64,000 nucleotides of DNA from Plumapathes pennacea (Eukaryota; Cnidaria; Anthozoa; Antipatharia; Myriopathidae): assembly GCA_964036295.1 (NCBI GenBank), contig OZ038468.1:17114683-17178682 (forward strand). The letters are read 5' to 3'. The position numbers and the translations under genes are program-made. A model generated the notes under the pieces. The model searched no databases. It saw only the letters and a list, made by a program, of their open reading frames with translations, and was not told the DNA's origin. How positions within the stretch are numbered: the stretch's first letter is position 1; each line of letters starts with the position of its first letter. Shown here one piece after another: positions 32,790 to 45,800 of this stretch.

Positions 32790-35700
32790 TTACCCTAATC
32801 TGTCCATACGGAACTGGTCCTCAGTCGCAACATCAGCAACCTCTGTGTCATGCCCAGAGAGCATCTGCATGTCCAGAGGATCCAAAACTAACTTCAAGGT
32901 GTCATCGGAATACGCCTCAGCCGAATCAATCGACCCCCCTGCCATGGCATTGCCGATGTCTCTAACAAAGTCTGACCTGTGCATGTCTTCCTCCGTGCCT
33001 GTTACTATTAAATCCGGCACTCGATTTCCCATTTGGCTGGTGTAAAGGTGACCAAGGCTGGGAGGGAACGAAGTCTGGCCCTGTGAAAGTATGTTCTGGA
33101 AATGCATTTGTCCCACACCATGACCTCCACCACCAATGTGTGTTCCACTGTGCATTGAGAAGTTTTCCAGCTGTTGCTGAAGTGCTGCAGTCTGCTGCTG
33201 CTGTTGCTTGAGGTACATCTCCGCTGCGAGTGGTGACAGTGGGCTGTTGGGGGATAGGCTATTGAACATCGGCGTCATTGGCGATGTTGATGTTGGTGAA
33301 AGGGTTGGCGAGGCACCCGTTGAGTTGCAAGATACCATCTTGGAGAAGTCAGAATTGGGCCCTACATTCTGCGACGGGTAAAATTGAAACTGTTGCAATC
33401 TGCTCTCTATGGGAGACATGCATGGGTCTGGTTGACCATGCTGGTTGTACAGCGGTTTGTTTGGCGAGGGCCCCGCATGGTTGTGCCTTCTCAGGTGTTG
33501 CGGTCTCAGAGGTGAAGTTGTGTAGGGTGGGGTGGGGGACATTAGCTGGTTGAGCGGGGAATCTTCTGACGGGTCTATAGGAGTTGGCAGCGGTGATTGG
33601 AAATGTATGGTACTCAGGTCTGGCAGGGAGCCAGTATTTGCTGCCACTGGGAAAGTTGGGCTTGTAATTAATGGCTGATCTCCAGATGGGAAAACTCTGT
33701 GAACAAATTAGGAAAAAGAGAAAGTTGAAGTTGATCTGCAGCTCCTGGGAGTGAAAAGGTTGATACTTTGTACATAACAATATTTAGTAACAGAATCACT
33801 AATGGAAACGTCCTTACTTGATGCCTGGCACTTCACAGGATTTGGGTCTGAGCTGCGGGCTATGAGGCTGGAAACAAACACACACAGTTGTAGTTCAGAT
33901 CTGTACATGTAGAACAGTTGGGCTCAAACTATTTTTGGCTATGGTCACACATCCTGCCAAAACTATACACTATTCCAGACCAAAACAGAAAACATCTACG
34001 GGTATTGCCTGGCTATTTCAGAATAAATAATTTAAATTAATTATTGCTTCAAAACCGCACTCTTATTACTTATAACACTCTTGGGACCACTTTAAGACAA
34101 CCTACAACCCCAATCCCCCTCAAAGCATGCAACTTCAACATATCATTGATAGTTCAGATGTGCGGATGTGATTTTTAGCAGTGAGAAAGAGAGAGAAATT
34201 TAACCTGTACTTACCCTTTTCTCATATGATGGCATTCTATTGATGTCAATTTCTGTGGATCAAAACCAATAGGTATAAATTCTTCCAACCTGTGCATTTT
34301 AACAGTTCAATAATTTTTGTATGGACAGAGTATATATTTTTCCATTCAGTCTCAAAACTTATGCAATCTCAAGTTGACTGCAAAGATCGTACTATATTCA
34401 CCTAGCTTTCTTTCTTTTTCTACAGTTCATATCATGTCAAGTCAGTCAATCAATTAGACACTTTGTCATTTTACAATGTATATTGAACTAGCTCCTTTAC
34501 CCTTCATAGTCAACCAGTCTATTTCTTGGACTAAATCAATGTTCATTGGAGTCACATAGACTAATATTTGTGCTCCAATGATGTAGATAATTTATCAGGT
34601 TTAATCCCATCTGCACTCGACCATTCAGGGAAAAAAAAATGCAGTATTAATTCAAGCAAGGAAAAACATAGATTGACAGCTGGTCAGCACGCTAAAGCTG
34701 TTAAACTTAAACTTAAACAAGCTAAAGCCCTGCTGTTACTGCAGCTACTGGCTGTGAAACTAGGCCACATGGTCCATTACTAGGACAATATCAATAATTA
34801 TTGCCCTTCACAATAATTGGGGGTTCCTGTATATACCTCTTTTAACTACCATTGGTTGAAGTTGAGTAAAAATTGAAAAATATGGCACTGTGAAATATTA
34901 AAATTATAATCACATTATGTACAAAAAAATGTTATAGCTAATAAATAACTAGCTATTTATAGGGAAAAACAAAACTGATAAAAATATTCTGGAATATTCT
35001 CAATTGCAGAAAAAATATTTCTGAAAGTATAATTCTAAAGTGTAAGTGTAAATATCCAACAGATATTTATAAATTGCATCATTCTGTAACTTTGAGAGGT
35101 CAAATATATATATATCATATATATATACATTTATAAAATAACTATGATACTATGCGCACCCTGATTGGCTAAATAACCGTGTTAGATGAGGGTATATTAC
35201 ACGCTGATGCAATATGCGATGTTTTTTACTTGACTAATTATTTTATAAAAGAATATATAACGTGTTCCTGTGTAATATAGCCTCATCTAAACACTTGGGA
35301 AGTTGGGAGAACACTCGAATAGCGCCGGAAACCACTCGGCGCCCTCGTGGTTTCCTTACGCTACTCTCGTGTTCTCCCAACTTCCCGCGTGTTTAGATGA
35401 GGCTATATTACACGGTGATGCGTTATATATTTCTTAAATATATAATGTGGTACCACATTAAGTTGCTGCTATAGATAATATCTTATGTAATATTACCGGT
35501 AATATTATTAACTCGAACTATTTCTCAGTAAAGGAAAAACAAGTCAATGGATCAATGGTCAGGATTCTATTGCAGCTTAATGATTATGCCTAGATTCCAA
35601 GCCCCAATTTAAAGTTTTGGATTTTTTTAATTTCTCCCCAGACTCCCCCATAGCAACCAGGGAATATATAAATAAATTGCCAACAACTGGAGTAAACAAA

Positions 35701-38700
35701 AAAACAATAACAAAGAGGACATATCCTCGGATGTATCTTCATATGTACATTCAGCTACACTTATTTCCTATAACTCATCTTTTTAAATAAGTCTTGTGAT
35801 GGCTTAACATTTAGGAGGTGAGTCAGTGTTATTATCACCAACGCTTGTTTAATTTTGGGAGGGCACTTATTAGAGACAAGGCAGAGTATAATACTTTATA
35901 ACATGATAAAAGTTCACTCAGTAACAATGAGTTTATCCTAGCACGGCTAGCAAATTGCGCACTTGGGAAGGGGCTGGGAGGGGGGACACTTATTGGGGAC
36001 AGGGCACTCATTAAGGCAGCTGGGTGTTTATTAAAATCATCACTATGATGTATCCATGCAGTGGTGACAATGAAAACATAGATAAATGTGAAGGCTAGTG
36101 TGCTGCTTACCTTTGGGTTTGACCTCTGGTCCCATGACACTTTGGTGGATAGCAGAATCTGATGCAGTCCTACATGGAAAAAAAAGTTATTGTTACTTCA
36201 CCTTGCTTGGAGATGCAGGATGTTCCTCTTAAAAGCACCACTATTCTACCAACAAAAATGCCTCTGAATCCTAGTAATTCCCCCACCCCCTTCACTTACG
36301 TAAATCATACTTCCTGTGAAAGTTAAAACTTATAGCTATACAGTACAAGAAAAAGTAATGCTGCTTGACTGAGCCTGCACTTTCACTCTTGCACAGTTAA
36401 TGTGCTGAGATATAGTGGTCCGCCACTTGACAATCAAATTCAGAGGCCAGAGTGGAAACTGCTACATTGGTCATATAATGCAATAACATTATAGTGGAGA
36501 GATTTACTTCAAATCCTCTCATTTACACAGCAAGTACAAGGTAATAGCATCAGCTTCTGCACATGAGTGTAAAATCAGCTTATTAAATCAAAACTGCACA
36601 AAACAAGAACTTTTAGAAATGGGGTATTGTATCGAAAATTTAGCACCACACAACTTAAGTTAAAGTTCTCTGAATCTTTTGTCATACTATTAACATAATT
36701 GACTTCATAAATGATTTATGTTGATTACCACATGCATGATAAATGCCAACAAGTTGTTCCATGTCTTAGAATTTCAGATATTGGGAGTACATCCTAATGT
36801 AGCAGTGTTCACAAAGTTGAGTCTGCTCATTTTATTCATATTTTAAGCCAAATCTGGACAGATAGACATGCATGGCAGTGAAATGGTCTAAGTACACAGT
36901 TGTTAGCATGTTACAAATAAGTAACAAGCTAACTTCCTTTTTGATGATATTGTTAGAAATTCTATGATTACAACTTACAATATCTGTTACAGTCATGCAG
37001 TGAGTGAGACAACACACAAACAACCACTAAATGAAATGCTTAGACTGGTGAACTGTGAAGGGCAAGTACCAGACACAGAACTATAGCTAATTATGAGAGC
37101 AATGAATGCCAAACATCGATACATTTTTACGAGGGCTTGATTACATTAGCTGGCCTGGCCTGCTAAGATATGTATTAAGTAGGATCCTGGCTCGCCAGGC
37201 TGTGCCAGTTCTCATGAAATCACAGATAATTTATTTGGTGTATTTTATAGCCAGGATCCTGGCAAACTGGGAAGCAGTGGATCATGTATGTTGAGACTCT
37301 AATAACGATGCTGCATAAAGAAGGCAAACTGAAATCGAGGGCTGAAGGCAAAACTAAATTCGATTTTCACTATTGCCTCGTCACTACCCGAAAATGACAA
37401 AGAAATGACCTCGATCAGGGAACACTCGAAAGGCACAAAAAAAATACATGTTTATGATAACATCAGCTGTATCCAGTCAAAGAAAATAAATAGCAACTAC
37501 ACTGAACGAAGCCTGTGTACTAGTAAAAAAGAACAAAACTAGACATGCATGTAAACAATGTGCTCTAAATACCCGAAAAATGCCCCACGCGAGCATATTA
37601 CATAAAGAGTTAAGGTCGCGTGTAAAACAACTACGAATCATACTATCAAAGGTCTTGAACAAGAACCGAATATTTGGCCTATTTTCACCCAAAAACCAGG
37701 CGTTTCCATCGCCCCACGACACGGTACAAACGGAAATCATTCAAGAATAATACAACTTCAGGTCAATTAAAAAAACCGACTGACAAATCTGTTGCCGCTC
37801 AGGTGTTCTTATGCTTCCTTTCAGGGCGAAAGTTTGCCATTGCTCAGAGGCTACAATTATTGCGCTTTTAGAATAGAAAGTTAAGAACGGTTTTATTACT
37901 ACGATGCTGTGTAAACTCTCCAAAGCGCAGAGACGCGTGACGAAACGCGGCAAATAACGCGTCGATCGTTCGAACACGGGAAGTACAGATTCGCTATATT
38001 TCTATAATTTAAGAACTATGTAAACAAAACACGCTTTGACAGTTGCTTTGATCTATGGAGGACACGGCCGTCTTGCAACTGTAAACTATGGTACCATAAA
38101 AGAAAGGTTACGGGCAGCTGATTGTCGATTTTCGATAAAATAATTACATAATTTGCAAAGGGCGCGTGGTTTTCTCTTTCGGCATGGTCCTACCTTCGCC
38201 AACCTTGGTCGAAATGCTGTGGCGGTGAGAGATGATATCCCGCCACATGGTACGGAGAGGGGTCTATGTAATCAAAGTTAAGGTTCTAACCGTAGTGGCA
38301 TACCAGCATACAATAATGAAATACAACATCAGGTCGAAACTGAAGCGTGACAAGGATTTTCGTATTTGTATTATACAGTTGACAACGCTGATAAACGAGG
38401 ACAATTTTACCGCACTATCGAGTTTCGATCGCTGATAATTCCCTTCCTGGACTCTACGACAGAACGCCATCTTAGTAGGTTTTTAACATCGTAAGACATA
38501 CCACGAGCACAGAAAGAAATTCATAAATTATACACAAACTTAAGAATTGCGTGCACATTGCACTCAAACGGTGTGGAAAGGATATTCCGCTGAATCTCTT
38601 TGGGGCGAATGGAGTGGGCTTCGAAGCTGTCACACGTCTTGAACCCCGATCGATGAATCCGTGATTTCCTCTTGTGATATCTTTAAGATTATTGAGATGA

Positions 38701-39093
38701 TCCAGGGCATTCTGTTGAGTTGCGAACAAGTTTCGTACTTTGTTAGAAGCAAGATCGATGCAAAGTTAGACGAGACAACGCGATTTCAATTCACGAACCT
38801 ACCTGAAGATCCAATGTATGGTTAAAATTGGGTAAAGATCCACCGTGATACTGCCGTGGGACCTGCGGCTCCCGAGAAGTCTTAAGAAAGTACAAATACA
38901 ATCTTGAGCTCAGCTGGTAAATTAAGTCATCATACAGAAGAAAAACACAACTACAGAAAAGTCGGGCATTGTGCTGTGAACTTACGGGAAGGGAAGACAT
39001 TTCTTTCATGATTTCCTCGAAAGCCCGTGTTTCTTCCTGCTGCTTTGCAGTATGCAGCGCTATTTTCTCTGCAAATTTTCTGGGGTTCGCCAT
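32790..39093 (-). CDS. CRTC: CREB-regulated transcription coactivator (CRTC/TORC), complete, 7 exons
   Basis: Coactivator that binds CREB and moves to the nucleus when dephosphorylated. Exons: 39093-38986, 38880-38803, 38285-38194, 36169-36111, 34252-34215, 33867-33818, 33696-32790; 443 aa. The N-terminal CREB-binding helix begins [18 protein letters not shown] and continues [18 protein letters not shown] follows in exon 2 and [17 protein letters not shown] in exon 3. [12 protein letters not shown] carries Ser96, the counterpart of the SIK/AMPK site (Ser171 of human CRTC2). [10 protein letters not shown] is a second conserved regulatory block, around residues 132-141. [20 protein letters not shown] and a Pro/Ser/Gln-rich middle follow, then the acidic C-terminal activation domain ending [12 protein letters not shown]. 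It is shorter than human CRTC1 (~634 aa), mainly in the middle. The stop TAA overlaps a perfect donor GTAAGT; splicing to ~32,295 would instead give an ending of LGASGAH. Confidence 0.95.
35128..35414. mobile_element. Twin-hairpin element T4 in CRTC intron
   Basis: Hairpin A (35128-35252) is bounded by ATTTATAAAATAACT and AATTATTTTATAAAAG. Hairpin B (35268-35414) has ~55-bp arms starting TGTGTAATATAGCCTCATC and ending in its complement. Same two-hairpin design as 55619-55991, 58253-58623 and 61949-62278, but more distant in sequence. Confidence 0.65.
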
Positions 39094-39604
39094 ATTGAAA
39101 GCAGACTACAGACAGTGTTGTCAGTCTAATGGCGTTCCATTTTGGTCAGAGGGTCACTTTCTCCACCAATCACATGCTGCGTTAGACAATCGACTTGAGG
39201 CGCAAAGATGCAAATACCTGTGAGTGCAATCCCCGTGTTGATTGGTTTAGACTGGTCAGGTGACTTAACCAGAGTGAAGAGGGAATTTCAAGCTTTTTCA
39301 GCTGATAGGCAGGAAAGACAATAAGAAGCAGCAGAAGAAAAGGAAAAGAAAGACGAAGACGAAGAGGACGAAGAAGGAGAGAGTAGAAAAAGGAACGGAT
39401 AAAACTTAATGATTTTTTTTGAGATGAGTGTTTTTCCGAGGTGGTCCGAAAGCGTCATCGCTAGAAATTCAACGAAGAAGAAGATTGAGTGAGAATACAA
39501 GCAAGGAGTGTAAATAGAGCTTCAAATGGAAAACGAAAACATGCCACTTCTGATCGTACTGATAAAAGTTGCTTTCGATGATCGAAACTGTAAAATATAA
39601 ATAC

Positions 39605-39702
39605 TGAATAATAATGATAATGATAATAATCATAATCATAATACTAATACTAATACTAATAATAATAATAATAATGATGATAATGATAATGATAATGATA
39701 GT
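39605..39702 (+). repeat. AAT/ATG trinucleotide tract
   Basis: Impure (AAT)n(ACT)n(ATG)n run upstream of the CRTC start codon. Confidence 0.9.
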
Positions 39703-41666
39703 AACAGCAAGAATATCAATAACAAGGATAACAGCTGCGACAATTATAATAAACATTTCAGACAGACCACTTGGTGCGTTGCAAGGACATTTTGGCAAAT
39801 ATGGTTTCATTATGACTCAGTGAAGTGTAAGGTAGTTCACGGGTTCGTATTGTATGCGGAAGTGCGCCACTATCTGACTTGATCAGTCGAAAATGCAAAA
39901 AATTAGATTAGAACGCGTTACGAACACCTGTGTCCCTGAAAGTGTCTCTTTGTACTTACGGACTCACCGTTCGAGGAGCTGCCAAGGAGTAGGCGAAATA
40001 CGTCTAGTAACAGACATCAATTTATTATGTGCACATACTTAATTTTCCCACAGGCTAGGAAGTATAACGGAAACGACGTAATGTACACTCAGTATTTCGA
40101 AATGATCGCAATATTGAAGCAATACAAAGGTCTTCATATTGTCATATCCGGCTAAATCATCCTGAATTAAGGTGATGTTTTGCAATACGGCCCGTGTTAT
40201 AGTTTGTCTCACTTTGAGTTGGTTGTGGGATATTTTGATTATATCCTACAGTGCACAATCATAAAATGTATCATCCCCACAATATCATGTGCTTAACATA
40301 TTTTAAATACCGCGTTTATCGGTTTCTCCACATGCATTATTCGGCTTGGGAAGTAATTGTAAATTGCAACTGACATCTAGTCCAAAATACATTAGTTACT
40401 GATTTATATTTACGGCCTAAAATTGAGTGCAAATAGCAATATATACATATCCTAAATTAAAAAGATTGTCATTTCCAGAGATGGGTGCAGAGATTGTCCG
40501 CGCGCGCACTCACTGTAAGCCACTATCCCGCCGTACCTTGCGAGCTGTACTGTGTGTGCACACTTTTTCCCGCTTTTTTATTATTTATTCCTCTTTCACA
40601 CTCTCGTGGGCGCTTGCTGGCGCTTGTAATAGTCACTGATGTGCATGCAACTCTAACAGATCAACTGACGCAAATTGTGGGTTTTTAGTCTGGACGATAA
40701 TATGCTTAAGAACTTCGCCTGTCGGTTACAGCTGCGTCTGGTCATTTCCTCGCTTTTCTTCTCCTTTAAAACACGAAAACACGGAAAACTTGAGAATTTT
40801 GATGTTCCAGACTCTATTCGCTTACGGCTGACTCACCGAAGGCTGTAAACACCATGTTATGCCAATTATCAACACTCTTTTAAAAATAGAAATTTATCAG
40901 CTGCAACTGCATCGTTGACTCCGCTGAATTTTAAGTACATCAATATGTTTTGTTTGTATCATTGGTTAGTTTAAAGACATACCTGATTATATTTGCAGAG
41001 AGTTATGTAAGTTTGTCTCCTCGGAAAATCGTTAAACGAAAGCGGGGAAAAGAATACACCTACAGCGCTTGCGTCACAAGGTCAGTTGGGGGAAAGTCAC
41101 GCAAAGTGAAGTGTCTAAAAAGATCAGAAAACGCATAACATTATCCGATATTAGATATTTACGCCGCAGCAATTCATTTACAGCAAGTCCCCCAGAGAGC
41201 TCTAAACGACTGACACAGACCACAGATTTAAACTAAATTTACTGGTTTCTGTGCGTGCGTAAGGCAACACTACAACATGTATATTTTATGAATATCGTTT
41301 CAAAATTCTCGCTCTTTATTATCCTCACGATTATTTCACTGGAAAATAACATGGACAGTCATAAACACCATAAAAAGTCAAAACTAGAGTAGGAATTTGC
41401 GACGAAAACCTCAACCTCCAGCCCTAATTCACTGTATTAAATTTTCAACTTTTGTTTGTCACAGACATACAAGCACCCACTAAAGTGTATAATCGATCCC
41501 CTTTGACATCTGAGGAAGTTCTGACCCCGATTCTCATATCTGGGTAGATAACAGCTGACGTAAAATTTAGTGTGGGCAATTTACTGTAATAGGCTTTTCA
41601 ATTAGGCGATATGCTAGCTGTTGTAAACAGCCACACGGACTAATACGTTTTTCAACTGCCATCTTG

Positions 41667-41813
41667 TTTTCCAGCTAGTGGTTATTGCTGACTCGTCTCC
41701 AGTTCTCTCTCTTATTCGCGCGGGGTCGCGCCCTTCCCGCCGTCTCCCGCGCCAACTTCCCCCCTTCCCGTCACTCACCGCGAGTCCGCCTGGGGACGAG
41801 TCAGTGGTTACTG
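41667..41813. mobile_element. GC-rich element with inverted GACGAGTCAG ends
   Basis: Left GTGGTTATTGCTGACTCGTC and right GACGAGTCAGTGGTTACTGC share a complementary GACGAGTCAG core. The interior is pyrimidine-rich and C-rich, unlike its AT-rich surroundings. Nature uncertain. Confidence 0.4.
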
Positions 41814-42431
41814 CGCAAAGCTGTTGGAAATACCAACCAGTTCAAATTTAGTTTTCGCAGTTCGGACAAAACTTGTAAAACCTCAAGAATCAAAACTTAG
41901 ACATGAGTTAGTTCAACATGGTCTATTCCCTTGACTTTTACATCCTTAACATCAGCCGAAAGCCATTTTCATTGCCAACAGCTCGCAGTTCCATCGTTTC
42001 TGGCCACAAGAATGATAAGAGGCAAACAAACTGCTCTTCTTAACACAGTCAGCCTAATCGCTTAGGCCCAGGGTCCCAAGGCTTAATCTGAAAATCACTA
42101 TATTTTACGCTCATGTTTTTCGCATTTATTTAGACCTTAAAAACCCTAGATCAAAATAAATTCTGAGCAGTGGTATACAGTGTACTGATCTAATTTCAAG
42201 TTCTCTTTACATCGGTTATCTATGCTTTACTACCAGTAGAGAGAGTTCAGTAGTGATCGTGTTTTTGTTTTTTTTGTACTGCTTCTTTGTTTTTCAATTT
42301 AATAAATGTTACTGTGCGATCCTACTACGGAGTATAAACGGCGATATCTTGACTCAAAAGCGCCCTGGTAAAATCGCCTAGTATTAAGGTGCAAACCCGT
42401 CGGTCTTCATAATTCATGAGGTGTGAGGTTC

Positions 42432-42638
42432 TAACCCTTTCACTCCTGAGTGATCAACTTCAATTTTCTCCTTCAGTCTCTCACCAGAGATATATCATAC
42501 AGTATGGAGAATTTGCCACTTGATAGTTCACTCAGGTGAAAGCTGATTGGCCTATCAATTCTCACTACATTACTCATACATTTTCTTCTGAAATAGTTAG
42601 GAGAATTTGTATTCTGAGCTCAGGAGTGAAAGGATTAA
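42432..42638 (-). mobile_element. M1 MITE copy with both ends
   Basis: Begins CTAACCCTTTCACTCCTGAG and ends CTCAGGAGTGAAAGGATTAA; ~207 bp. Lies 225 bases downstream of the IQGAP stop, so it is probably in its 3' flank or UTR. Confidence 0.85.
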
Positions 42639-42862
42639 GATGTGCCTCGGTAAACAGAGCGGGGTGGTAGTGGCCCTATACTTTGCTCTGTTAAATGCCT
42701 TTGGCACAATTTTAACACGTCGTCTCATTTCAAACACCACTAATTCCAAATCGCTATAAGTGGTACCGACATTAGTATTCAACATGACAAAATTTGTGTA
42801 CGGCCTGCGTGTTACTTTCATCAGCAGCCTTCGTGTGTGAAAGGAATGCCATTTCCTTTCAG

Positions 42863-45800
42863 TTACTTTCCGTAGAATTTTCTGTTTAGCAGAAAGATCA
42901 ACAAATTGACGTTAATCTTCGCCCGGCCAAACATCTTCATCACTGCCACCCCTTCGTACTGCAGCTGTAGCAAGTCCTGGAAACAAGAAACACAGAGGCG
43001 TTGTTAGGTCAAGAGAGCAGCAAATAAGCCAAATACTAACAACAACAACCAACATACATACACAAATACATAAAAACGTGAAGAGAAACATCAGGTCTGC
43101 AGAGGGTCGTACAGCAAAAACTCAACCAAATACAAATAAATAAACATGCAAACATGCATGCCAACAAACGGGCTGAATCTTGAGGAAACAAACAAATTAA
43201 AGCAAGTCTGAACAGAAGCAGAGTGCAGAGGGACGAAAATAGTAGATTTGGTCTGCGGTCGCTGCGTGGTCGTAAGACGCTCGGTACAAAATCGTAAAGC
43301 ACTCGGTATTTGAAGAAGAAAATTGAAGTTGAATTTGACGTTTCGAGTGTTAGCCCTTCGCCGGATTAATAAAGACCAAAGGGTTTCGGTAACACATGAG
43401 GGGATAAAAGATCGGACAGAGAAGAAACAGTGGGCAAAGGAAGGCACGACATGGCAGAGTGCACATTACTTGAAAAACCAGCTCAACTTTCTCCATGGCC
43501 ACTCCCATAAACTTTGCTGACACCTCAAACGAGCCCACGTCATCCCCTGACTTGATGATGAACATCACGTTCTTAAACCTAAGAAAGTAAAGAAGGATTA
43601 GACAACGACGAAGATGCTGCACGATGGACATGACACATTGATCGGTCAATAATACAGGTTCAACAATTGCATAAATATTGAAAAGGACGACGACGATGAT
43701 GAAGTAATGATTGACGACGACTATGATGATTAGTGTGATAACAACCTCAATGATGATGGTAGTGATGTTTATTGTTGTTGTTGTTGTTGATGATGATGAT
43801 GGTGATGGTGATGTTGATGATGATTGTGATGATGTTTATTGTTGTTGTTGTTGTTGATGATGATGTTGGTGATGGTGATGTTGATGATGATTGTGATGAT
43901 GTTTATTGTTGTTGTTGTTGTTGTTGATGATGATGTTGGTGATGGTGATGTTGATGATGATGGTGGTGGTAATGATGGTGATGATGATTGTGATCATGGT
44001 GGTGATGATGATCATAATGATGTTGATGATGGTAGTGATGTTTATTGTTGTTGTTGTTGTTGATGATGTTGGTGATGGTGATGTTGATGATGATGGTGGT
44101 GGTAATGATGGTGATGTTGATGATGATTGTGATCATGGTGGTGATGATGATCATAATGATGTTGATGATGGTAGTGATGTTTATTGTTGTTGTTGTTGTT
44201 GATGATGATGTTGGTGATGGTAATGTTGATGATGATGGTGGTGGTAATGATGGTGATGTTGATGATGATTGTGATCATGGTGGTGATGATGATCATAATG
44301 ATGTTGATGATGGTAGTGATGTTTATTGCTGTTGTTGTTGTTGATGATGATGTTGGTGATGGTAATGTTAATGATGATGGTGGTGGTAATGATGGTGATG
44401 TTGATGATGATTGTGATCATGGTGGTGATGATGATCATAATGATGTTGATGGTGGTAGTGATGTTTATTGTTGTTGTTGTTGTTAATGATGATGTTGATG
44501 ATGGTGATGTTGATGATGATTGTGATCATGGTGGTGGTGGTGGTGATATTGATGTTGATGGTTATGGCGATTCAGTAAAGGAACCACTACTTACTGAGCA
44601 GGAGGCAGCCCCTCGATCTCCAGAATGACTCCCTTCTCGTACAACCGCTGAGCTGTGTACTTCACTTCTCCTTTGAATACTTCCTCCTTCTTTTGTCCCT
44701 TCTGCGCCCGCGGTTTCCTAAATACAACATACTTGAATGTGTAACTCCAACAAATAGTGTGAAAAAGAGACGCAAAAATAGAGGTTGATCTTGTTACTTT
44801 TGCGAGCTGGGAAAAAAATAACAAGAGCAACGACGACAACGAGTGACGACAAGCTACAAACAACTTACTTTCCCTTTTTAGCCAAATTATCGAGACAGAC
44901 TTTGATGTACTGATTGTAGTAGTCAATCTGTTCTTCGTAGAATTGAGACTTGCTATGTAGGCTGTCCAAGGTAGCTTGAAGTTTCTTCTTTTCTTGCCTT
45001 CTTCGTTGTCTATAGCGACGCTGGTTTCTAATGTCCTGTTTGCGAGAATCAATTGGTCAAACAGAATATCAATAAATCGGTCAATCAGTCAATGGACTTA
45101 TCAATCAATCAATCAATCAATTAATCAATCAATCAATCAATAAGGCAGTCAATTAAGTAATCAATCAATAAATCAATTAGCCAATTAACTATTAACTAAT
45201 CAATCAATCAATCAATCAATCAACCGGTCAATCAATTAATCAATCCGTCAATTATCTAATTAAAATCAACCAGTCAGTCAATCTCTGGTTTCCTGTACAC
45301 CAAAACGCAATCAGAGGGATCTTTACCTTAGCAATGGCGTTTATGATGTCTTGGTAATCATTCCTTATCGACACAAGCCCCTGGCTCTCCAGCATTCGTA
45401 AGTTACGAATGATCTTACGCTTCAGGCCTTCGAGAGGAAGTCTTATGCAAAACAAAGAAACGATAACATTTTTCAGGAAGAGACAACGAATGTGGTGAGA
45501 GGGCCTTCAGTCAACTACAGATGATTTTCTCGCGTTCGTGGGAAAACAGCCGAACTGGAAAACATAACAATATTTTATTTACATTAGGATAAATCTTAAC
45601 TCCAGAAAGAAGAATTTTATGTTGTTCTGTTGATTTTTGTTTGTTTGTTTGTTCGTTCTTGTTGTTTTGCGGTGTCGGTCACGAGGGTTGTCACTTACTT
45701 GCTGTCTCCGTAGGTGGAGGTTGAACGGGAGATGTTTTGCTCCTTGCTTTCCTTATCTTGTACCTCTCTCAGTTTCATCAGCCTTGTGTGCTCCTCCTCC

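Larger units (their letters stand above)
39094..42862. other. Gene-free DNA between CRTC start and IQGAP stop
   Basis: Should contain the CRTC promoter and the IQGAP 3' UTR. I see no exon. A purine-rich GAA tract (about 39,310-39,400), an AAT/ATG trinucleotide tract (39,605-39,700), a GC-rich element at 41,667-41,813 and one M1 copy (42,432-42,638) are present. TTTATT at 42125-42130 could be the IQGAP polyadenylation signal on the minus strand (weak inference). Confidence 0.5.

Noticed and set aside
33349-33780. 143-codon minus-strand frame over the CRTC last exon
   Set aside because: It reads the exon in another frame and runs into the intron; the CRTC frame has family motifs throughout.
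43839-44628. Series of open frames rich in Val/Met/His on both strands
   Set aside because: They all arise from the GAT/TGT array in an IQGAP intron.
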